Assembly: GCA_016931995.1 (NCBI GenBank) | Contig: JAFGDS010000069.1 | Location: 1-64,000, forward strand | Length of the DNA stretch: 64,000 bases | Direction of reading: 5' to 3' | Source of the DNA: Pirellulales bacterium | GTDB lineage: Bacteria > Planctomycetota > Planctomycetia > Pirellulales > Thermoguttaceae | Shown here: one piece after another, positions 50,409 to 57,965 of the stretch | Layout: the number at the start of each line of letters is the position of its first letter | How positions within the stretch are numbered: the stretch's first letter is position 1 | The notes under the pieces: generated by a model | What the model saw: only the letters and a program-made list of their open reading frames with translations | Database searches by the model: none | What the model was told of the DNA's origin: nothing | Position numbers and translations under genes: made by a program

Positions 50409-51242
50409 GTGGGCCGTCTTTTTGTGGGCGTCAACATGGAGTTCGTTCGGCACGACGACAAGTCGTTCGAGTGGGGGGTCGAGAAAGCCGCCGAGCTGGG
50501 CTTCGATTATGTCGAGCCCATGGTCCATTGGGGACGCGAGCTTTTGAGCGAGGCCGGCTACTTCCACAGCGTCTCGATGCTCGACGATCCGTATCGCGTC
50601 CGCCGCGCGTGCGAGCGGGCCGGCGTGAAAGTCTCCGCCCTGTCGGCCCACTGCCCGTTGTGCAAGCCGGAAATCAGCGTCGAGTATCTTAAGCAGGCAG
50701 TCCGCTTCGCCGTCGAGTGCGGCACGTCGATCGTCAATACCGACGAGGGCCCCAAGCCCACGTGGACCACGGTCGAGGAAGACCACGTCCTGATGCGCTA
50801 CACGCTTGCCGAGGCGGCGGCCGCGGCCGAGCCCCGCGGCATTCGCCTTGGCCTGGAGATGCACCAACAATACAGCCGCACCCCGGCCGGGCTCGACCGA
50901 ATTTTCGGGTTGGTCGATTCGCCGGCGATCGGGATCAACTTCGACACGGGCAACTCGTACATCGCCGGCGAGGACCCCGTCGCCTGGCTCCCGCACGTCA
51001 AGGATCGCCTCATCCACCTGCACGCCAAGGACATTTCGGTCGAGCAGTCGGACGCCGAGCGGGGCAAAGTGACCGGCACGCCGGTCGGCTGCGCCTGCGG
51101 CGAGGGCGTGGTCGATTGGGCCCGGGTGGTCGAAATCTGCCGCGCGTGCCCCAACGACATCGTCTTCAGTGTTGAATGCGGCGCCGTCGACCAGGCCGCC
51201 CGCAGCGTGAAGTATCTAAAAGAACTCATCGGCGAAGGGTGA
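50409..51242 (+). CDS. Sugar phosphate isomerase/epimerase-like TIM-barrel protein
   Basis: 277 residues from GTG 50409 with GAGGAG ten bases upstream. It belongs to the xylose isomerase-like (AP endonuclease 2) TIM barrel group: EKAAELGFDYVEPMVH, ACERAGVKVSALSAHCPL, RGIRLGLEMHQQYSRTPAG (Glu ligand), INFDTGNSYIAGEDPVAWL, HLHAKDISVEQ (metal His), and FSVECGAVDQAARSV. The Glu, Asp/His and final Glu would bind a divalent metal. The substrate (inosose, 2-keto sugar and others) cannot be told. The Gfo/Idh/MocA oxidoreductase at 55261 is often a functional partner of this family. Confidence 0.8.
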   Translation: MGRLFVGVNMEFVRHDDKSFEWGVEKAAELGFDYVEPMVHWGRELLSEAGYFHSVSMLDDPYRVRRACERAGVKVSALSAHCPLCKPEISVEYLKQAVRFAVECGTSIVNTDEGPKPTWTTVEEDHVLMRYTLAEAAAAAEPRGIRLGLEMHQQYSRTPAGLDRIFGLVDSPAIGINFDTGNSYIAGEDPVAWLPHVKDRLIHLHAKDISVEQSDAERGKVTGTPVGCACGEGVVDWARVVEICRACPNDIVFSVECGAVDQAARSVKYLKELIGEG

Positions 51243-51269
51243 GCGGTTGTTCGACAGCGACTCGTGATA

Positions 51270-51380
51270 GAAACCGCGGATGAACGCGGATGAGGGCGTT
51301 TGAACACGGGGAGGGCGAGGCACCCGCCGAGCCCCACCAGAGACCTCATCCGCGTTCCTCCGCGTTCATCTGCGGTTTCT
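51270..51380. repeat. Inverted GGATGAACGCGGATGA repeat pair
   Basis: The left copy (51270-51295, GAAACCGCGGATGAACGCGG) pairs with the inverted right copy (51344-51380), which carries one extra ten-base AACGCGGAGG unit. The right copy codes for the last residues of the antiporter gene and contains its TGA. Other copies: 53331-53366 and 54117-54151. Confidence 0.8.
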
Positions 51381-53196
51381 TATCGTTTCCGTCCGTCGGA
51401 TCAACAAGGCTAATAAGTTTCTGGCCGGGCTTCGGGGCGAGTCGCTCGCCGGCTGCCGCGACGCGCAGCCGCCCTGTCTCCTCGACGACGAACAACACGA
51501 CAGCCGACGGCCCGTACATCGCGCAAAATGCCTCGTAGTTAAACTCGTTGCTCAAGGACGTCGTTTTGACGACCGCGCCGGCGGCGACGCGGCCGGACAG
51601 CCGAGTGAAAGTCATGTCTTCGGCGAAGAGCACGCGGCCGATCCGCTCGTGCGGGATCCGTTCTCGACGTTCGGTTTCGACGGCGCTGGGGGCCAACTGA
51701 TACACGCCCGAGCGGCCGAAGAACTCAACGAATTCCTGCGTGGCCATGGTGTTGACCACGTCGTTGGGCGTCATGGCCGCGAGCCGCCCGAGGCTGCCCA
51801 GGTCCATTTCCTCGCGGAGGTATCCCGATAGGATATTCGCCCAGATCGTCGGCAGCCCCCGCATCCGCGCGGCGGCCAGGTTCCGCGAGTTCGTGTCGAC
51901 CAGCAGGACCTCGAAGCCTTGTCCCTGGACGGCCTCGGCGATTGCCCGCGCGGCCGGACCGGCGCCGGCGAAGAGCACGCCCTGCGGATTGGGCTGGGCG
52001 AGCTTCAGCCAGCGGGCAAGCGGCGCTGCGGTCAGGCCGTAGACGGTCACCGTGCCCACGATCACGAGGAACACGATCGGCACAAGCTGCTCGGCTTGGG
52101 CGAGCACGCGGGGCGGCAGGCGCCCTTCACCGGCCAGCGCGGCCAGCTCGAGGGCGAAGACCGACGAGACGGCGGCCGCCACGATCCCCCGCGGCGCCAG
52201 CCACGAAAGGAAGATCCGTTCCCGCCAGTTCAAGCCCGTGCGCACGGTGGCCGCCAGCACGGCCAAAGGTCGAATGGCCAGCACGGCCAGCAGGAATCCG
52301 GCGCCCGGCCAACCCAGGGCCGTGAGGTCGTCCAACTTCAACCGCGAACCGAGCACGATGAACAGCCCGGAGATCAACAGCACGCGCAAGTTCTCCTTGA
52401 ACTCGACGACGTGCTTGATCGTCACGGCCCGCTGGTTGGCCAGGAGGATCCCCAGCGCGGTAACGGCGACCAGTCCGGACTCGCGCGCGAGCATGTTCGA
52501 GGCGGTGAACGAGACGAGCACCGCGACGAGGAAGACGGCGCTTTGGAGAAAATCGGGGATTTGATAGCGTCGCAACAGCCAGACGAGCGCCGCGCCGGTC
52601 GCGGCGGCGATGCCCAGCCCCACCAGCATCGTGGCCAACAGGCCCAGGATCGTGGCCACAACGACCTGCGAGGGTCCCTCGGCGGCGACCGTGTTGAACA
52701 CGAGCACGGCCAGCACGGCCCCGATGGGATCGTTGACGATGCCTTCCCACTTGGCCACGGCGCCGACGCGTTGCACGGGCCGGACGTGCCGCAGCAGGGG
52801 GACGATGACCGTCGGCCCGGTGACCACCAGGATCGCCCCCAACAGCGCCGCCATGGGCCATTCAAAGTCCAACAGCCATGTGGCGGCCGCCGTGCCCAAG
52901 AGCCATGCCACGGCCGCCCCCACGGTGACCAGCCGAACCACGGCCCCGCCCGCCTCGCGAAGCTCGCGGAAACGGAGGCTCAATCCACCCTCGAAGAGGA
53001 TGACCGCCACGGACAGCGAAACCACGGAAAAGAGCAGCTCGCGCCCGATCAGCTCGTCCGGGTGGGCCACCGCTCCGGCGGCGAAACCCAGGAGCAACAG
53101 CAGGAGTATCGCCGGAAGCCGGAAACGCCAGGCGAGCCACTGCGCGGCGATTCCCAGCGCCAACACGCCGGTCAGGTAAAGCAGTTGCGGTTCCAT
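51346..53196 (-). CDS. Cation/H+ antiporter with TrkA-N domain (CPA1/CPA2 type)
   Basis: 616 residues. About twelve membrane helices (1-390): VAVILFEGGLSLRFRELRE, ILVVTGPTVIVPLLR and WEGIVNDPIGAVLAVLVF (the ND acidic pair of CPA-type exchangers), and WLAPRGIVAAAVSSVFALEL. A soluble NAD-binding domain (RCK/TrkA-N, GVLFAGAGPAARAIAEAV, about 408-520) and a C-terminal portion follow. It likely exchanges Na+ or K+ for H+ under NAD(H) or ligand control. The last 13 residues (NDKKPQMNAEERG) are read from an intergenic repeat arm, so the native end was probably shorter. Confidence 0.88.
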   Translation of the reverse strand: MEPQLLYLTGVLALGIAAQWLAWRFRLPAILLLLLLGFAAGAVAHPDELIGRELLFSVVSLSVAVILFEGGLSLRFRELREAGGAVVRLVTVGAAVAWLLGTAAATWLLDFEWPMAALLGAILVVTGPTVIVPLLRHVRPVQRVGAVAKWEGIVNDPIGAVLAVLVFNTVAAEGPSQVVVATILGLLATMLVGLGIAAATGAALVWLLRRYQIPDFLQSAVFLVAVLVSFTASNMLARESGLVAVTALGILLANQRAVTIKHVVEFKENLRVLLISGLFIVLGSRLKLDDLTALGWPGAGFLLAVLAIRPLAVLAATVRTGLNWRERIFLSWLAPRGIVAAAVSSVFALELAALAGEGRLPPRVLAQAEQLVPIVFLVIVGTVTVYGLTAAPLARWLKLAQPNPQGVLFAGAGPAARAIAEAVQGQGFEVLLVDTNSRNLAAARMRGLPTIWANILSGYLREEMDLGSLGRLAAMTPNDVVNTMATQEFVEFFGRSGVYQLAPSAVETERRERIPHERIGRVLFAEDMTFTRLSGRVAAGAVVKTTSLSNEFNYEAFCAMYGPSAVVLFVVEETGRLRVAAAGERLAPKPGQKLISLVDPTDGNDKKPQMNAEERG

Positions 53197-53330
53197 CCGG
53201 CCTGCCTCATTTTGGGGCGTTCGGAGACGCGCGAGCCACTTGACCCCATTCTCGCGTCCCAGTCAAGAGCCTCTCGAACCGAGCCACCCGAACGCAAGGG
53301 TAACCGGTCTTCACGCAATGAGTTACCAAG

Positions 53331-53366
53331 AGAACCGCGAATGAACGCGAATGAACGCGAATAAGG
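53331..53366. repeat. GAACCGCGAATGAACGCGAA repeat, left bracket of the nuclease-like gene
   Basis: Three phased GAATGAACGC-type units. It is the near-complement of the repeat at 54117-54151, so the PD-(D/E)XK-like gene lies inside an inverted pair. The rest of 53197-53504 shows no gene. Confidence 0.75.
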
Positions 53367-53504
53367 GTGTTTGATATTGGGAAGACGAGTCGACCGTAGG
53401 GTGGATCGATGTCGCGGACGATCGTGCAAACGAATCAGGTTGAATGGCGTGCCGCGGCTGGGTACACCGACTTGCCGCGACCGAGCCCTACCAGAAACCA
53501 CGGC

Positions 53505-54119
53505 CTACGTCCTCTGCTCATCCGATTCCTCTGCCGCCTGCCGCACCGCTCGTACCAGGCCGTCAAAGGCAATCGGTCCCTCGCGGAGACGTTGGAGGGA
53601 TCCCAGCGTGATGGAGTCTTGGCTCCGGGTTCGCTGGTTGAGCGTTTTGGCCGGCAACACGAAGAATTGCCACTGGCCAACGTTCAGGGGATCGACCGTG
53701 GTCTTGTCGCGATGAGCCAGGAGCGCAAAAACGTACACCTGCGCGTGACGCGCGGGTTGGCTGACCATCTGGTTCGTGTCCGGATTCCACGCGCGGGATG
53801 GACGGACCCTAAATACGATCTTCGACAAGGCGTCCTGATGCCAACTCTGGAGAAACGCGGCGGATTTGACCTCGATCCGCGTTCCGTTCTCTGTTTCGAG
53901 ATCGAACGCAGCCCATTCGTCCCGAACGGAAGACGTAGGAATCCCCAGCGCACGTGCGACGATGTACTCCGCAAGCCGTCCCCGTGTCGCGTTGCTCACG
54001 ACATCGGACGCCGACCAGCGCCAGAAGTCCAGAAGGTCGAAACCCAGATCGTGGCCATCCCGATGAAACGCTTCCGCCCCGCTGCGCCGTTGAGGCTGAA
54101 TGCGATAAAGACTCTTCAT
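53505..54119 (-). CDS. PD-(D/E)XK nuclease-like protein
   Basis: 204 residues from ATG 54119; an alternative ATG at 54170 would add 17 residues that run through the repeat. RLAEYIVARALG precedes AAFDLETENGTRIEVKSAAF, which reads as the D...E-x-K core of PD-(D/E)XK nucleases (Glu-Val-Lys). The Glu in RLAEY resembles the first acidic residue of many restriction-like folds. QVYVFALLAHRDKTTVD and FFVLPAKTL fit strands after the core. Target unknown: restriction, repair or mobile-element cargo are all possible. It lies directly after the HTH-EIIA gene and is bracketed by inverted repeats; composition is slightly less GC-rich than neighbours. Confidence 0.65.
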   Translation of the reverse strand: MKSLYRIQPQRRSGAEAFHRDGHDLGFDLLDFWRWSASDVVSNATRGRLAEYIVARALGIPTSSVRDEWAAFDLETENGTRIEVKSAAFLQSWHQDALSKIVFRVRPSRAWNPDTNQMVSQPARHAQVYVFALLAHRDKTTVDPLNVGQWQFFVLPAKTLNQRTRSQDSITLGSLQRLREGPIAFDGLVRAVRQAAEESDEQRT

Positions 54120-54151
54120 CTGCGTCCATCCGCGTTCATCCGCGGTTCCTT
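54117..54151. repeat. GCGTTCATCCGCGGTTCC repeat, right bracket of the nuclease-like gene
   Basis: CATCTGCGTCCATCCGCGTT continues into CATCCGCGGTTCCTT. It is the reverse complement type of 53331-53366 and lies 21 bases from the stop of the HTH-EIIA gene. It overlaps the start region of the PD-(D/E)XK-like gene. Confidence 0.75.
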
Positions 54152-54171
54152 CCCCTCGTCGCCTCGCCATT

Positions 54172-54885
54172 TCACCCCGACAAACCCTGCTCGGTCTCGA
54201 CGACGAGCCGATGCGCCTTGATCGGGTCGTCAAGTTCGCGGAGTTGATCGAGGAAGCCGGGCGCGGTCAGCACGCGGCTCAGCCGGGCAAGCGTCCGCAG
54301 GTGGCCGCGGTCGTCGGTCGAGCAGATCAGAAAGAATACATCGGTCAGGCTGCCACCGCTGCCGCCAAACGAGATGCCCCTGGGCGTGCGGCCCAGCGTG
54401 AGCAGGGCCTGGCCGAGAACGCCCGGCAGGGGCCGGCGGGGGTGCAGCAGGGCGACGCCGTTTTCCAGAGCCGTCGGGTGCATCTCCTCGCGGGAGCGGA
54501 CGGCCTCGATCATCTTCTCGGCGTCCCAGAGCATGCCCGTGCGCGCGGCCAGCTCGACCATCGCCCGGATGACCGACGCGGCGGTCTTCGCGCCCAGCGG
54601 CAGGGCTATCGCCTCCACCGGCAGCATGTCGCCCAGCGCGATCTCCGTCTCGTCGCCGGGCCGGGCCGCGCGGCCCAACATGCCTTCGACCTCGATGAGC
54701 TCTTCGTCGTCGGAAAGGCCGATCCGATGCTCCATCCAATGGTGGATTTCCGCGCGGGAGAAACGCCACTGCCCGCCCACCTTGCGCCCCGGCAGCCGCC
54801 CGCGGTCCGCCAGCCGGGCCACCTGCTGCGGCGACAGGTGCAAATGCGTCGCAAGCGTCTCGACGGTGAAATCCTGGTGCGGCAT
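54172..54885 (-). CDS. HTH-EIIA fusion (excisionase-type HTH plus PTS EIIA-Fru/Ntr domain)
   Basis: 237 residues. An excisionase/MerR-type HTH at about 5-55 (LATHLHLSPQQVARLADRGRL, VGGQWRFSRAEIHHWMEH) is fused to a PTS EIIA type 2 domain (about 85-230). REEMHPTALENGVALLHPRRP contains the phosphoacceptor His of EIIA-Fru/Ntr; GISFGGSGGSLTDVFFLICS and LRTLARLSRVL complete the fold. It suggests a phosphorelay-controlled DNA-binding protein rather than a sugar transporter part. No EI, HPr or EIIB/EIIC is nearby. It may control the divergent Gfo/Idh/MocA gene or other targets. Confidence 0.82.
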   Translation of the reverse strand: MPHQDFTVETLATHLHLSPQQVARLADRGRLPGRKVGGQWRFSRAEIHHWMEHRIGLSDDEELIEVEGMLGRAARPGDETEIALGDMLPVEAIALPLGAKTAASVIRAMVELAARTGMLWDAEKMIEAVRSREEMHPTALENGVALLHPRRPLPGVLGQALLTLGRTPRGISFGGSGGSLTDVFFLICSTDDRGHLRTLARLSRVLTAPGFLDQLRELDDPIKAHRLVVETEQGLSG

Positions 54886-54936
54886 GGAACGAGTCCGTGG
54901 TGAGCCGATGGTTTGGCGGTACCCACTGCAATCCTG

Positions 54937-55121
54937 TCATCCTGAGCGAAGCGAAGGATCTCGGTGGCGAGGGAGATTCTTCGCTGCGCTCGGAATGACG
55001 GTGTCGATTGCTTCCGACATTTCGGACCACCGGCACTGGCAGAGCCAGTGGCACACACGCGGAAAACCACGCCCTTCGCTTCGCTTGAGCGCGTGCCAGC
55101 CAATGTCAGGCGAAGCCTGAC
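54937..55121. repeat. Cluster of three repeat elements upstream of the HTH-EIIA gene
   Basis: 54937-55000 is a GAGCGAAGCGAAGGATC family copy (TCATCCTGAGCGAAGCGAAG ... CTGCGCTCGGAATGACG). 55033-55054 is a single GCACTGGCAGAGCCAGTGG arm. 55105-55121 is the GTCAGGC-GAA-GCCTGAC hairpin. These fill most of the 375-base divergent gap (54886-55260), where no gene is visible. Confidence 0.78.
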
Positions 55122-55260
55122 CCACGGGTTCATTTTCTCCCCCGGCGGCATCCTTGTCCAGTTCGTTTGGGCGGTTTGGCCCCCTTTTCAGCGCCCTCGG
55201 GGCTCTCTATAATCCTCGTTGGAGTCGTTGAACCACCAACCTGGCTAGAGGAGCGTTTCC

Positions 55261-56355
55261 ATGTCGATCGGACTGGGCATCATCGGCTGCGGGATGATCG
55301 CGGATTTTCACGCCAAGGCGATCGCCGACGTGCCGGGGGCAAAGCTCGTCGCCTGCTACGACAAGATCCCCGCCGCCGCCGACCGGCTCGCCCACGCCAC
55401 GGGCTGCCGGGCGTATTACGACCTGGACGCGATGCTGCGGGATCCCAAGATCCACGCCGTCACGATCGGCACGCCCAGCGGGGCCCACATGGAGCCCGCC
55501 GTGGCGGCCGCCCGGGCCGGCAAGCACGTCATCGTCGAGAAGCCGCTCGAAATCACCCTGCGCCGCTGCGACAAGATCATCGCCGAGTGCGACAAGGCCG
55601 GCGTCGTGCTCTCGACGATCTTCCCCTCCCGCTTCCACCAGACGAGCGTCGAGTTCAAAAAGGCGATCGACAAGGGCCGCTTCGGCCGGCTCACCGCGGG
55701 CGACGCCTACGTCAAGTGGTATCGCACCCAAGCCTACTACGACAGCGGCGCGTGGCGCGGCACGTGGGAGTTCGACGGCGGCGGCGCGCTGATGAATCAG
55801 GCCATCCACAGCGTCGATCTGCTGCTCTGGTTCATGGGACCGGTCGAGGAAGTCCGGGCGCAGACCGCCCTGTTGGCCCACGAGCGGATCGCCGTCGAGG
55901 ACCACGCCGTGGCCGCGTTGCGATTCGCCAACGGCGCGCTGGGCGTGATCGAGGCGAGCACGGCCGTCTATCCGGGCTTTCTCAAGCGGATCGAGATCCA
56001 CGGCACGGCCGGCTCCGCGGTGATGGAGGAAGAAGACTTCGTGAAGTGGGAGTTCGCCAAGAAGAAGCCGCAGGATAAGGCGGTCCACGCCAAAATGGCC
56101 AAACGCCGCGGCGGAGGAGGCGGCGCGGCCGATCCCGCGGCCATCGGCCACCACGGCCACGCCCGACAGTTCAAAAACGTGATCGCCGCGATCAATAAGG
56201 GCGTGAAACCCCTGATCGACGGACCGGAAGGACGCCGCTCGGTCGAAGTGATCCTGGCCACCTACAAGGCCGCCGAGACTGGCCGCGCGGTCCGGTTGCC
56301 GTTGTCGGGCGATCCAGCGCTCGCGGCCCGGAAGAACAAGGTGGGTAAGGGGTAA
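55261..56355 (+). CDS. Gfo/Idh/MocA family oxidoreductase
   Basis: 364 residues; ATG 55261 with AGAGGAG upstream. The Rossmann start is IGLGIIGCGMIADFHAKAIAD (GxGxxA). VIVEKPLEITLRRCDKII is the EKP signature with the catalytic Lys. WYRTQAYYDSGAWRGTWEFDGGGALMNQAIHSVDLLLWF is the substrate-binding sheet. It is an NAD(P)-dependent oxidoreductase for a sugar or polyol (inositol, glucose, xylose-like). A late KKKPQDKAVHAKMAKRRGGGGG insertion near residue 270 is unusual. It faces the HTH-EIIA gene divergently. Confidence 0.84.
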   Translation: MSIGLGIIGCGMIADFHAKAIADVPGAKLVACYDKIPAAADRLAHATGCRAYYDLDAMLRDPKIHAVTIGTPSGAHMEPAVAAARAGKHVIVEKPLEITLRRCDKIIAECDKAGVVLSTIFPSRFHQTSVEFKKAIDKGRFGRLTAGDAYVKWYRTQAYYDSGAWRGTWEFDGGGALMNQAIHSVDLLLWFMGPVEEVRAQTALLAHERIAVEDHAVAALRFANGALGVIEASTAVYPGFLKRIEIHGTAGSAVMEEEDFVKWEFAKKKPQDKAVHAKMAKRRGGGGGAADPAAIGHHGHARQFKNVIAAINKGVKPLIDGPEGRRSVEVILATYKAAETGRAVRLPLSGDPALAARKNKVGKG

Positions 56356-56370
56356 ATAGAATACCGATAT

Positions 56371-56637
56371 GTGGGAGGCGACTCCCGTCGCCGATTGAAG
56401 CCGGGTGCTCGCACGGGTGCCACTGCTGGCTTGTCCAGCAGTGGCGTTTCCAAGTCTCAGTGTGCGTGCCACTGGCTACGCCAGTGCCGGGCCGCGGAAA
56501 GGGGACCGTGGGATACCCACAACCCTCGATCACGAATTGGCCGTGGTTTTCTCACTGGCAGAGCCAGTGGCACACGCGAGAAGCGTCTCGACGCGCGCCA
56601 TGCCGACGAGATCCTTCGCTTCGCTCGGGATGACGTG
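56371..56637. repeat. Cluster of four repeat families between two genes
   Basis: In order: 56371-56394, the GGAGGCGACTCCCGTCGCC hairpin (also at 43171); 56417-56445, one CTGCTGGCTTGTCCAGCAG arm; 56466-56573, a CACTGGC/GCCAGTG inverted pair with an 65-base loop; 56610-56636, half of a GAGATCCTTCGCTTCGCTCG element. The loop of the third shares ACCCACAACCC and GAATTGGCCG-like text with the copy at 57446. Nothing gene-like is seen in 56356-56663. Confidence 0.8.
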
Positions 56638-56663
56638 ATGGCACACGTGCATCTAAATCCGCC

Positions 56664-57404
56664 ATGAAACTCACTCTGTTGGGCACGACCGGATACCATC
56701 CCAACGCCAGGCGGCACACGGCCTGTCTGCTTTTGGGCGAGGTCGGCGTGATGCTCGACGCGGGCACGGGCATGTTCCGCGCCGCGGAGCACCTGAGGGC
56801 CCCGGAGCTGGACATCTTCCTCACGCATGCCCATCTGGACCACGTCGTCGGTTTGACGTATCTGTTCAACCTGCTGCGTGCCCGGCCGCTGGATCGGGTC
56901 ACCGTCCACGCCCGGCCCGACGTGCTCTCCGCCGTGGACCGGCATCTGTTCGCCGCGGAGCTATTTCCCAAGAAGCCGCCGTACGCGTCGCGCGTGCTTG
57001 CGGGCGAGGTCGCGCTGGCCGGCGGGGGACGGTTGCGGTGGTTTCCCTTGGAGCACCAGGGCGGCGCGGTCGGCTTCCGCCTCGACTGGCCCGGCCACGC
57101 GATGGCCTACGTCACCGACACGACCGCCGATCCCGCGGCGGAGTATGTCGAAGAGATCCGCGGCGTGGATCTCTTGGTCCACGAGTGTTATTACGGCGAT
57201 GCCGACGCCGATTGGGCCAAGACGACCGGCCACAGCTCGACCACTCTGGTCACCCGCGTGGCCCGCGCCGCCGACGTGGGCCGGCTCGTGCTGGTCCACA
57301 TCAACCCCCTTCGCCTCGAAGACGACCCCATCGGCCTGCCCACTGCCCGCGCCGTGTTTCCCGGCACCCAGATCGGCGAGGACGAGATGGTCGTGGAGTT
57401 TTGA
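56664..57404 (+). CDS. MBL-fold metallo-hydrolase
   Basis: 246 residues from ATG 56664. The metallo-beta-lactamase zinc motif is THAHLDHVVG (HxHxDH, about 52-60), with DAGTGMFR before it. Later TDTTAD (Asp ligand), LLVHECYYG and VLVHINPL (final His). It resembles RNase Z-like or small hydrolase members; the TTGHSSTTLVTRVARAA helix recalls tRNase Z-type spacing but the exosite arm is absent. The substrate is unknown, so it is called an MBL hydrolase only. It ends before a CACTGGC/GCCAGTG inverted pair in the convergent gap. Confidence 0.82.
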   Translation: MKLTLLGTTGYHPNARRHTACLLLGEVGVMLDAGTGMFRAAEHLRAPELDIFLTHAHLDHVVGLTYLFNLLRARPLDRVTVHARPDVLSAVDRHLFAAELFPKKPPYASRVLAGEVALAGGGRLRWFPLEHQGGAVGFRLDWPGHAMAYVTDTTADPAAEYVEEIRGVDLLVHECYYGDADADWAKTTGHSSTTLVTRVARAADVGRLVLVHINPLRLEDDPIGLPTARAVFPGTQIGEDEMVVEF

Positions 57405-57445
57405 GGCCCCTCGTGGTTGGTGAGAAGGGGAAGTAACCGCGCCGA

Positions 57446-57597
57446 GTGCCACTGGCTATGCCAGTGCCGGGGCCAGGTCGGACGACACCCACAACCCCCG
57501 ATGGTGAATGGGCCGCGGTTCACACTGGCGGAGCCAGTGGCACTCGTGCAGGAGCCTTGCCGCCTCCGTGTTCCTCCGTGCCCTCCGTGGTGATTCT
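57446..57597. repeat. REP-like inverted pair, CACTGGC/GCCAGTG family, plus phased CCGTG run
   Basis: Arms 57446-57467 (GTGCCACTGGCTATGCCAGT) and 57522-57543 are complementary with one or two mismatches; the 54-base loop is related to that of 56466-56573. A run of CCTCCGTG-type units follows at 57564-57597, like 88-114. It lies in the convergent gap between the MBL hydrolase and the small membrane protein. Confidence 0.83.
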
Positions 57598-57602
57598 TTA
57601 AC

Positions 57603-57911
57603 TCACCACCGAGTTTGCGCCCTAATCGCCTGGCACTTCTCCCAAAACCACGCCCCGATCCACGCCAGCGCGCAGAGGGCCGCCACGGCGATGAGGCAGA
57701 CGAGCACGGTCAGGACGATCTTCCACGGCCGCGTGAAATGCGGGCTGTGCCAGAGCATGGGCAGGGCCAGCGGGCCCATCAGGACGAACAGCATCAGCAG
57801 CACCATCCACCGCGGCTCGGGCGGCGCGACCACGGGGGCCGCCCCGACTCGCGCGCCGGCGAGGGTCGGACCGACCTGTCCGGCGTTCTCCGGGGGGTGG
57901 GCTCGCTTCAT
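57603..57911 (-). CDS. Small two-helix membrane protein
   Basis: 102 residues from ATG 57911 with AGGGGGAC six bases upstream. A short N-terminal Pro/Ala-rich stretch is followed by two membrane helices (MVLLMLFVLMGPLALPMLW and VLTVLVCLIAVAALCALAWI). The C-terminus is WEKCQAIRAQTRW. No family is recognised. It follows yidC on the same strand after 54 bases and may be a cotranscribed accessory; its size and topology are like small YidC-associated or YidD-like proteins, but without the YidD motif. Confidence 0.65.
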   Translation of the reverse strand: MKRAHPPENAGQVGPTLAGARVGAAPVVAPPEPRWMVLLMLFVLMGPLALPMLWHSPHFTRPWKIVLTVLVCLIAVAALCALAWIGAWFWEKCQAIRAQTRW

Positions 57912-57965
57912 CGGTCCCCCTGCGTTTCTCATCGAGGCGCGGCGACCCCGCGCCCTGCCGCCCAC

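Noticed and set aside
53505-54119. Restriction-modification system
   Set aside because: No DNA methyltransferase gene is next to the nuclease-like gene; the only methyltransferase in the window is the RlmM-like enzyme over 30 kb away.
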